Shown: piece after piece, positions 1 through 5,150 of the stretch
Numbering within the stretch: position 1 is the stretch's first letter
Layout: each line of letters opens with the position of its first letter
Origin: Candidatus Neomicrothrix sp. UBA881
Lineage (GTDB): Bacteria > Actinomycetota > Acidimicrobiia > Acidimicrobiales > MedAcidi-G1
Direction of reading: 5' to 3'
NCBI GenBank assembly: GCA_002294285.1
Contig: DBFL01000011.1
Coordinates: 1 to 5,531, forward strand
DNA: 5,531 nucleotides
Translations under genes and position numbers: made by a program
Notes under the pieces: model-generated
Databases searched by the model: none
What the model was told of the DNA's origin: nothing
What the model saw: only the letters and a program-made list of their open reading frames with translations

Positions 1-1
1 C

Positions 2-1675
2 GGCTCTGACACGCCCGAAGACGATGTTGCTCATCTTTTTGAAGCTTTGGAAGCGCTCGGTCAAGATTCTGAATTGGGTCCCATTACTGATAACTCAGAA
101 ATGGTGATAATTGGTCATTCTGCGGGCACTGGAACAGCGGCTCTCGCTACTTCAGATGATCGAGTTGCCGGTGTCGCTCTTCTCGCTGGTGGTTTTCAGG
201 ACCTTTCAGTTGACAGGCCTACTTTGCTAATCGTGTTTGAAAATGACTCAGTGGTCGAACCATTAATTTCGTGGGAACTGCACGAGTCACTCAATAATTC
301 AGTTTTCATTAATATAGCTAGAACTGGGCATGCAACTGCGATAGACGCCTGTCCTTTGATCCAAGAACAAGGTGGGCTTACGGAGTTGCGTGAAGCATTG
401 GGTGATTCCGTGGTTAGATCTGGTGAAGATGGTTGTCTGCCTGTTGATGCCGATGCAAGAGCTGTTCATGATCTTTTACGTGTTTATCTGACTGGATTTA
501 CCTATGATGTTCTCGGCCTTCCGACAGGAACGTTTGAGATGACCGCTGAGATTGCTGATCTCGTCTCAGATGTAGAGCTCCGAGGATTCAATCAACCTCC
601 GACCAAAGTTTCGGAGATCACGACTGGATCTTTAGATGTACCCACTAGATCTTTAATTGAAATTGAGAACATAGATGTTGGTGAAATGGGTGTTGGTTTT
701 CGTGTCATCTATGAGTCGGAATCAATTTTGGGTGAACCTATTGAGGTGAGTGGCTTGGTAGTGGCACCTGACCTGAATGGTGAAGAGTCGCGTCCCGTTC
801 TTTCTATAGCTCATGGAACAGTTGGACTAGCCGATCAGTGTGCTCCATCAAGGCAAGAACCTGTGCCTAACCTTGAGTTGATTAGGCCCTTTGTGGAGGC
901 TGGATGGGTAATCGTCGCGTCTGATTTTGAGGGTTTAGGGTCTGACGGAATCCATCACTATATTGTCGGTGAAAGTGAAGCTCGAGGAATTTTTGACATC
1001 GTGAGAGCAGCAAAAAACATTGATGGAATAAATGCTGATGGTCCACTTGTGGTATGGGGACATTCTCAAGGTGGACATGCGGCCATGCATGCAAGTCAAC
1101 GTTGGCTGGATTTAGCACCAGAACTGAATTTGGTAGGTGTTGCAGCTGGTGCACCTCCTTCACAGTTCCCTTTGCTTAAATCATTTCTCGAAAATGGTCC
1201 TTTTCAGGGCTACCTAGTGATGGTCGGCGCTTCTTTTGGTTCCGCTTACCCCGAACTTGACTACAGTGCGCTTGTAAACCCTGAGTACCTGTACCTTATA
1301 GACGAATTGGAAAAAGGCTGTACGAGTCACATTTTTGAAGTTTTCAACGCAATCCCCTATGAAGACCTTGTAGCTGTCGATGATGTTTTTTCTCTTCCTG
1401 ATTGGAATGCCCGCCTCACAGAAAACGATACGAATCAAAGGAGAGTCCAAGTTCCCACTTTAATTCTCCACGGAACAGAGGATGAGCAAATACCTTTTAT
1501 TGCAAGTCAACTACTTTTAAGTCAACTTTGTTCCTTTTCTGATTCTGCGCCTATCGAACTTAAGGAATATCCTGGCACCAATCATGGGACATCGGTGATT
1601 GCATATTGGGATGATTTAGTGAGTTGGTCCAATGAAAGAATTGTCGGCACTCCTGCTGAGAGTCAGTGCAGTTAG
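2..1675 (+). CDS. Tandem alpha/beta-hydrolase protein, 5'-truncated (dienelactone hydrolase/PAF-acetylhydrolase-like domain plus secretory-lipase-like domain)
   Basis: The frame is open to the left edge, so the true start and any signal peptide are outside the window; the first start-like codon inside (TTG at 47) is probably internal. Counting visible residues from base 2 gives 557. Domain 1 shows a GHSAG nucleophile elbow (Ser40), an Asp in FEND (Asp82) and His in TGHAT (His110), a complete Ser-Asp-His triad. Domain 2 starts near residue 200 and shows AHGT, GHSQGGHAA (Ser355), HGTEDEQIP (Asp494) and TNHGT (His528), resembling the secretory lipase (LIP) family. Six cysteines (117, 145; 280, 440, 510, 556), an even number in each domain, suggest disulfides and export; this is inference. 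The likely role is hydrolysis of an ester or lipid, substrate unknown. No frame break is seen between the domains. Two fused enzymes or a duplicated ancestor are both possible. Confidence 0.85.
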   Translation, partial: GSDTPEDDVAHLFEALEALGQDSELGPITDNSEMVIIGHSAGTGTAALATSDDRVAGVALLAGGFQDLSVDRPTLLIVFENDSVVEPLISWELHESLNNSVFINIARTGHATAIDACPLIQEQGGLTELREALGDSVVRSGEDGCLPVDADARAVHDLLRVYLTGFTYDVLGLPTGTFEMTAEIADLVSDVELRGFNQPPTKVSEITTGSLDVPTRSLIEIENIDVGEMGVGFRVIYESESILGEPIEVSGLVVAPDLNGEESRPVLSIAHGTVGLADQCAPSRQEPVPNLELIRPFVEAGWVIVASDFEGLGSDGIHHYIVGESEARGIFDIVRAAKNIDGINADGPLVVWGHSQGGHAAMHASQRWLDLAPELNLVGVAAGAPPSQFPLLKSFLENGPFQGYLVMVGASFGSAYPELDYSALVNPEYLYLIDELEKGCTSHIFEVFNAIPYEDLVAVDDVFSLPDWNARLTENDTNQRRVQVPTLILHGTEDEQIPFIASQLLLSQLCSFSDSAPIELKEYPGTNHGTSVIAYWDDLVSWSNERIVGTPAESQCS

Positions 1676-1679
1676 TTAA

Positions 1680-1700
1680 CTTCAGTCCGTCTGAGGTTTT
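1680..1700 (+). terminator. Weak candidate terminator after the hydrolase gene
   Basis: CTTCAG (1680-1685) can pair with CTGAGG (1691-1696), giving six pairs including one U-G, around the loop TCCGT, followed by TTTT (1697-1700). It starts five bases after the hydrolase stop codon and lies inside the 3' end of the convergent aquaporin gene. The stem is short and the T run brief, so termination may be inefficient. On the minus strand no T run follows, so it would serve only the plus-strand gene. Confidence 0.3.
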
Positions 1701-2353
1701 GAAAATAGATACCTGATAATACAAACTGCCAAACCTAGTCCTAATAGTTGCATCAGAATGAACATAGGTGCCGATGATGGCTTTATACCGGCAAAAGTAT
1801 CTGAGAGCATTCGAGCTACTGATACAGCTGGGTTAGCAAAGCTTGTAGAAGAGGTGAAATAGTAGGCGCCTCCTATATAAGCACCTACCACGTAAGGGAT
1901 GTGATTTGGCCTCTTAGTTCTTAACAAGCTGAATACTATTAATAGGAGCCCCAAAGTTGCAATTATTTCTGCCAACCACAATTCAGCTCCTGATCTGTTC
2001 TTTTGGGACAGTTGGAACCAATCTAAATCAAACATGATGTTTGCTAGTACTGTTCCTAAGCAACCGCCGAGGACCTGAAAAAAAATTATTGGTAAAATTT
2101 CTTTTTTATCACGGTGACCTAGCAACCATGCCCCAATAGTCACAGCTGGATTGAAGTCAGCTGAAATTGTCGCAAAAATTGAAATTACTGCAATTAAGAC
2201 TCCTGTAGTAGCAGCTGCATTTTGTAATAGTTGTAAGCCAACGTCAGATGGGCTTAACTTTTCAGCCATTATTCCAGACCCGATAACACCAATCAAAAGA
2301 AACATCGTTCCAATGAATTCAGATAAAAGAATGCGTGGTCGAAGCAAAAACAC
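1682..2353 (-). CDS. MIP-family aquaporin, AqpS-like (water/small neutral solute channel)
   Basis: Inner-membrane channel of the major intrinsic protein family. From the GTG at 2353 it has 223 residues. It shows six hydrophobic segments (about 8-30, 45-64, 86-108, 125-144, 152-171, 196-217) and both half-helix NPA motifs, FNPAVT (Asn68) and ANPAVS (Asn174). The residue after the second NPA is Val177, not the arginine that narrows the filter of classical aquaporins and GlpF. Together with TSSTSFANPAV and ARMLSDTFAGI this points to the subfamily containing Sinorhizobium AqpS, an arsenical channel; transport of a metalloid or organic solute here is inference. The start is uncertain: the frame opens at TTG 2380, but neither site has a Shine-Dalgarno and a TANNNT box lies six bases before GTG 2353. 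TTG 2380 would add nine residues and sits 17 bases after the cimA stop, in a small hairpin (CAACT/AGTTG, 2378-2390). It may be the third gene of the ilvE operon, although nothing in its sequence ties it to amino acid synthesis. Confidence 0.92.
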   Translation of the reverse strand: MFLLRPRILLSEFIGTMFLLIGVIGSGIMAEKLSPSDVGLQLLQNAAATTGVLIAVISIFATISADFNPAVTIGAWLLGHRDKKEILPIIFFQVLGGCLGTVLANIMFDLDWFQLSQKNRSGAELWLAEIIATLGLLLIVFSLLRTKRPNHIPYVVGAYIGGAYYFTSSTSFANPAVSVARMLSDTFAGIKPSSAPMFILMQLLGLGLAVCIIRYLFSKPQTD

Positions 2354-2359
2354 AGTTTG

Positions 2360-2365
2360 ACTATA
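2360..2365 (-). promoter_or_regulatory. Candidate -10 box for a leaderless aquaporin transcript
   Basis: The minus strand reads TATAGT, then CAAACT, then the GTG at 2353. A TANNNT box six bases before the start is the layout common for leaderless actinobacterial mRNAs. No convincing -35 box is visible, and the local TA repeat (TATATATAG) raises the chance of a coincidental match. If real, the aquaporin can be expressed independently of the ilvE attenuator. Confidence 0.3.
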
Positions 2366-2397
2366 TATACCTTTGATCAACTAAAAGTTGCTCGGAT

Positions 2398-4014
2398 CTA
2401 ATTTTCGATGTGTAAAAGTCCGTAGACAAGCGAATCAACGAGCGCTTGCCATGAAGCTTCGATAATGTTGGTTGAAACGCCGATAGTGGTCCATGTTTTT
2501 TTACCGTCTGTAGTGTCAAGGAGAACCCTTGTGACGGCTCCGGTGCCTCTTTCAGATTCGAGAACTCTAACTTTGTAATCAGTCAGATTAAAAGAATCTA
2601 TATCTGGGATGTCGTCTCTCAAGGATTTTCGTAGAGCTGAATCAAGTGCGTTTACAGGTCCGTTTCCTTCTCCATCAGCAGTGATTTCTTCGCCTTTCAC
2701 CACCAATGTGACTGTTGCGTGGGTGTCTACTTCTACAGCTATATCATTCCACGAGCGAGCTCCGCTACCTCTTTTGTGTCCAACGCTTACTTCAAAAGAA
2801 CGGAGATCGAAAAAATTGTGTTTCCAGCCTGTAGCTGATCTGATCAATAACTCCAAAGAGGCATCTGCTGCTTCAAAATGGTAGCCCTCGTATTCAAGTT
2901 CTTTTAAGGTCTCCACTATTTCGCCTATTATCCCACCTTCTAAATCAATCCCAATTTCTTTGGCTTTTAGTTCGATTGTTGAGCGACCTGACATTTCTGA
3001 GACTAGGAATCTGGTTCCATTTCCTACGGCTTCTGGATCGACATGTTCATATGCGTCTTTTTGTCTAGATATTGCACTGGTGTGAAGTCCAGCTTTGTGA
3101 GCAAAAGCCTTGGTCCCCACATAAGGCTGTTGGGGATCTGAAGCAAAATTGACTAGTTCGGCAACATGTCTTGAAACGGAAGTTAAATTCTCCATATGTT
3201 TCTGAGGTATGGTTTCAATACCAAGTTTTAGGCTGAGATTAGCTATGACTGGTACCAGATCACAGTTGCCTACCCGTTCTCCGTATCCGTTGATTGTTCC
3301 CTGTACTTGTGATGCTCCGCCTATAACACCTGCTATAGCGTTAGCGACTCCGCATCCTGTGTCGTTATGCAAATGCACACCGATTTCACAGTCAATTCTG
3401 TTTTTTACTTCTTTTACAATTTGTTCTACTTCGTGTGGGAGGGAGCCTCCATTCGTGTCGCAAAGAACAACACAGTCAACTCCTCCTCGTGCAGCGCCTT
3501 CTAATACCTCTATAGAAAAATCAGGGTTCTGTTTGTATCCGTCGAAAAAGTGTTCTGCATCAAAAAAGACCTTTGTTTTTTGACCCTTCAAAAATCCAAC
3601 CGAGTCCTCAACCATCGCTATTCCTTCTTCAAGGCTTGTTCTCAAAGCTTCTGTTACGTGATATGCAGACGCTTTTCCGACAATACATACAACTTCTGTG
3701 TTCGCATTGATTAAATTCTTAAGTGTTTCGTCGTCTTCTACTTTGCCATTGACTCTTCTGGTAGATCCAAACGCGACTAGTTGAGAGTTTTCTAGATTCA
3801 ATTCTTCGGTTGCTCTAAGGAAAAACTCTTCATCTTTTGGATTAGCCCCTGGCCATCCTCCCTCGATGTAGTGAACTCCCAACCGGTCTAATTGTTTTGC
3901 AATTCTCAACTTGTCATCAACAGTTAATGAAATGCCCTCTAGCTGCGCTCCGTCACGAAGAGTTGTGTCATATATTTCGACTTTTTTAACGAGAGTCGAA
4001 TCTTTAAGTGACAT
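2398..4014 (-). CDS. cimA: (R)-citramalate synthase
   Basis: Condenses pyruvate with acetyl-CoA to (R)-citramalate, the first committed step of threonine-independent isoleucine synthesis, in the cytoplasm. From ATG 4014 it has 538 residues, normal for the long CimA form and longer than NifV-type homocitrate synthases. The N-terminal TIM barrel begins VEIYDTTLRDGAQ (Arg20, Asp21) and has IEGGWPGANPKD, the metal-binding HLHND (His214, His216) and GERVGN (Asn250). HKAGLH (306-311) follows in the linker, and residues from about 395 form the LeuA-type regulatory dimer domain, the usual site of end-product inhibition. The EGGWPG segment separates CimA from 2-isopropylmalate synthase. The start overlaps the ilvE stop by 11 bases, implying translational coupling; GGA lies about 8 bases before the ATG. 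An in-frame TTG at 4062 would add 16 residues but looks inferior. The gene ends in TAG at 2400-2398. Confidence 0.95.
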   Translation of the reverse strand: MSLKDSTLVKKVEIYDTTLRDGAQLEGISLTVDDKLRIAKQLDRLGVHYIEGGWPGANPKDEEFFLRATEELNLENSQLVAFGSTRRVNGKVEDDETLKNLINANTEVVCIVGKASAYHVTEALRTSLEEGIAMVEDSVGFLKGQKTKVFFDAEHFFDGYKQNPDFSIEVLEGAARGGVDCVVLCDTNGGSLPHEVEQIVKEVKNRIDCEIGVHLHNDTGCGVANAIAGVIGGASQVQGTINGYGERVGNCDLVPVIANLSLKLGIETIPQKHMENLTSVSRHVAELVNFASDPQQPYVGTKAFAHKAGLHTSAISRQKDAYEHVDPEAVGNGTRFLVSEMSGRSTIELKAKEIGIDLEGGIIGEIVETLKELEYEGYHFEAADASLELLIRSATGWKHNFFDLRSFEVSVGHKRGSGARSWNDIAVEVDTHATVTLVVKGEEITADGEGNGPVNALDSALRKSLRDDIPDIDSFNLTDYKVRVLESERGTGAVTRVLLDTTDGKKTWTTIGVSTNIIEASWQALVDSLVYGLLHIEN

Positions 4015-4921
4015 ATTCGTTCCAATCGGAGTACTCGGGTCGCTTTCCTCGAAAAGCTTCAAATAGTCTTTCTTGAATTGCTCTAGTTACGGGCCCGGGA
4101 TCTCCAATTTCTCTATCGTCAACAGATCTTATTGGAACTACCTCGGCTGCTGTTCCTGAAAGGAAAGCTTCATCGGCTGTATAAAGATCACTGCGTAATA
4201 TATTTCCTTCTTGATATTCGATGCCTATGTCGGATGCTATTTGTCTGACTGAATCCTGGGTGATTCCTTCTAAAGCTCCTGCGCTTGTGGGAGGTGTGAC
4301 TATTACTCCTTTTTTTACGAGGAACAAGTTTTCTCCAGTGCACTCGGATACATAACCCTGTGGAGATAGGAGAATTGCTTCGTCATATCCTGCTTTTACT
4401 GCCTGCACCTTGGCCATCTGGGAGTTTATGTAGTGTCCGCAACCTTTCGCAGCTGGCGGCATTGCATTGGGGTCATGTCTTTGCCACGACGAAACCATCA
4501 TTCTTACACCACTATTGATTCCTTCATCGCCTAGGTAAGCACCCCACGGCCAAGTCGCTATCGCTACGTCGACAGAGCAAGGCAACGGGTTGAGACCCAT
4601 CTCTCCATATCCTAAATAGGCGATTGGTCTTATATAGCATGATGGTAGCGAATTGACTTTTACTGTTTCTTTGACTGCTTGCACAAGTTCTTCTACTGAA
4701 TATGGAATATCTATACAAAGGATTTTGGCTGATCTAAAAAGTCTTTCTATATGGGGTGTCAATCTAAAGACCGCCGGCCCATTATCAGTTTCATATGCAC
4801 GAATTCCTTCAAAAACGCCATTGCCGTAGTGCAATGTATGAGTTAATACATGGACATTCGCTGAATCCCAATCAACAAGTTCACCGTTCATCCAGATCTT
4901 TTCAGCTTTTTCAATCGGCAT
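4004..4921 (-). CDS. ilvE: Branched-chain amino acid aminotransferase (class IV, PLP-dependent)
   Basis: Catalyses the reversible transamination of the 2-keto acids of isoleucine, leucine and valine with glutamate, the last step of all three pathways. Its 305 residues match the usual bacterial IlvE length. Visible landmarks are IWMNGELVDW at the N terminus, HYGNGVFEGIRAY (31-43), Arg60 in HIERL (PLP phosphate contact in the family), the Schiff-base lysine Lys159 in AAKGCGHY, YVSECTGENLF (190-200) with Glu193 facing the PLP ring nitrogen, and LSGTAAEVVPI (254-264). D-amino acid aminotransferase and aminodeoxychorismate lyase share the fold, but the length, these motifs and the cimA neighbour favour IlvE. 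The ATG start is fixed by AGGAG five bases upstream. It is the first structural gene of the minus-strand cluster and sits behind a leader peptide and terminator, so its transcription is probably attenuated by branched-chain aminoacyl-tRNA supply. Confidence 0.96.
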   Translation of the reverse strand: MPIEKAEKIWMNGELVDWDSANVHVLTHTLHYGNGVFEGIRAYETDNGPAVFRLTPHIERLFRSAKILCIDIPYSVEELVQAVKETVKVNSLPSCYIRPIAYLGYGEMGLNPLPCSVDVAIATWPWGAYLGDEGINSGVRMMVSSWQRHDPNAMPPAAKGCGHYINSQMAKVQAVKAGYDEAILLSPQGYVSECTGENLFLVKKGVIVTPPTSAGALEGITQDSVRQIASDIGIEYQEGNILRSDLYTADEAFLSGTAAEVVPIRSVDDREIGDPGPVTRAIQERLFEAFRGKRPEYSDWNEYVT

Positions 4922-4926
4922 TTCTT

Positions 4927-4931
4927 CTCCT
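4927..4931 (-). promoter_or_regulatory. Shine-Dalgarno of ilvE
   Basis: The minus strand reads AGGAG, then five bases, then the ilvE ATG at 4921. This is the only strong ribosome binding site in front of a gene start in the window. The other starts (leader ORF, greA, aquaporin) lack one, as expected if they are leaderless while ilvE is internal to its transcript. Confidence 0.85.
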
Positions 4932-4956
4932 GTCCTATTTACTGCTTGTCGAAACT

Positions 4957-4982
4957 AAAAAACCGTCCACCTTCGTGGACGG
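4957..4982 (-). terminator. Intrinsic terminator in the ilvE leader (attenuator terminator)
   Basis: On the minus strand CCGTCCAC (4982-4975) pairs perfectly with GTGGACGG (4970-4963) around the loop GAAG, and six T residues follow directly (4962-4957). This is a textbook rho-independent terminator. It points toward ilvE and ends 35 bases before its start codon. The gene on the far side, greA, is divergent, so no other transcript arriving from the right is visible for it to end. Its position between a leader ORF rich in Ile/Leu/Val codons and ilvE makes it the conditional terminator of an attenuator. The plus strand has no T run after the stem. Confidence 0.88.
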
Positions 4983-4987
4983 CATTC

Positions 4988-5007
4988 AGGCACACAAATG
5001 TGTGCCT
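4988..5007 (-). promoter_or_regulatory. Leader hairpin upstream of the terminator
   Basis: A perfect 8-bp inverted repeat: AGGCACAC (minus 5007-5000) with GTGTGCCT (minus 4995-4988) around ATTT, or 9 bp with a 2-base loop if the A-T pair also forms. It starts one base after the leader ORF stop and ends five bases before the terminator stem. In ribosome-dependent attenuators this position is taken by the pause or protector hairpin. A ribosome paused at the stop codon would cover its 5' arm. It has no T run and is not itself a terminator. Confidence 0.7.
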
Positions 5008-5008
5008 T

Positions 5009-5041
5009 CTAGATAATGATTACTAAACATGCCTTACCCAT
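5009..5041 (-). CDS. Branched-chain leader peptide MGKACLVIII
   Basis: A 10-codon ORF on the minus strand, ATG at 5041 and TAG at 5011-5009. Its last five codons are TTA GTA ATC ATT ATC, giving Leu-Val-Ile-Ile-Ile. Five consecutive codons for exactly the amino acids made by the downstream pathway, directly before a hairpin and an intrinsic terminator, are the hallmark of ilv/leu-type attenuation. The peptide itself presumably has no function; ribosome stalling on these codons when charged tRNA is short would control read-through into ilvE and cimA. No Shine-Dalgarno precedes the ATG, and a TAGACT box lies six bases upstream, so the mRNA may start at the A of the ATG. An in-frame TAG lies just upstream at 5052-5050, so the ORF cannot start earlier. 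Function is inferred from codon content and position. Confidence 0.82.
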   Translation of the reverse strand: MGKACLVIII

Positions 5042-5047
5042 CTGATT

Positions 5048-5078
5048 AGTCTATCAGCACCATATACACAGATTCCAA
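5048..5078 (-). promoter_or_regulatory. Candidate promoter of the ilvE leader/operon
   Basis: On the minus strand TTGGAA (5078-5073) could serve as -35 and TAGACT (5053-5048) as -10, with a 19-base spacer. The -10 fits the actinobacterial TANNNT pattern and sits six bases before the leader-peptide ATG, which predicts a start of transcription at or next to base 5041. An overlapping GATAGA would give a 17-base spacer. The promoter lies outside the hairpins, as an attenuator requires. Confidence 0.5.
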
Positions 5079-5138
5079 ACGTTTTTTTAAGCAACAAAAT
5101 TTGCATAGCTGCTCGTGTTGGCTATTTCATCATACGGT

Positions 5139-5144
5139 TACGCT
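5139..5144 (+). promoter_or_regulatory. Candidate -10 box of a leaderless greA transcript
   Basis: TACGCT, a TANNNT match, lies six bases (GAATCT) before the greA ATG at 5151, the same geometry as on the opposite strand for the leader peptide. TACGGT at 5133-5138 is an alternative that would leave a short 5' UTR. No good -35 is visible; TTGGCT at 5118-5123 is 15 bases away. There is no Shine-Dalgarno in front of greA, which supports leaderless initiation. Confidence 0.35.
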
Positions 5145-5150
5145 GAATCT

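Noticed and set aside
47..49. TTG 47 as the start of the hydrolase gene
   Set aside because: The frame continues open to base 2 with coding-like residues (SDTPEDDVAHLFEALEAL), and a start here would cut off the strands preceding the first nucleophile elbow.
1504..1527. Direct repeat AAGTCAACT (1504-1512 and 1519-1527)
   Set aside because: It is in frame in the hydrolase and simply encodes a repeated Ser-Gln-Leu; there are only two copies and no wider pattern.
2378..2390. CAACT-AAA-AGTTG hairpin between cimA and the aquaporin as a terminator or translational switch
   Set aside because: The stem has only five mostly A-T pairs and no T run on the minus strand. It would cover the weak TTG 2380 start, which is one more reason to doubt that start, but is not a feature by itself.
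3209..3583. Open frame on the plus strand opposite cimA, and similar open frames opposite or out of frame with ilvE, greA and the hydrolase
   Set aside because: They are shadows of well-supported genes, with low-complexity, non-family translations and no start signals.
4015..4062. N-terminal extension of cimA starting at TTG 4062
   Set aside because: It would add 16 residues (MKLFEESDPS...) that do not belong to the CimA family and deepen the overlap with ilvE; ATG 4014 gives the usual N terminus.
4963..4982. T-box riboswitch, suggested by GGTGGAC in the terminator's 3' arm
   Set aside because: The core T-box sequence (AGGGTGGNACCGCG) is not present, there is no room for a stem I with specifier loop between the promoter and the terminator, and the small Leu/Val/Ile ORF explains the layout better.
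4963..5007. Two adjacent inverted repeats as a mobile-element end, CRISPR-like or operator array
   Set aside because: The two hairpins differ in sequence, occur once each, have no flanking target duplication, and the second has a T run in the direction of ilvE. Leader RNA structure is the simpler reading.
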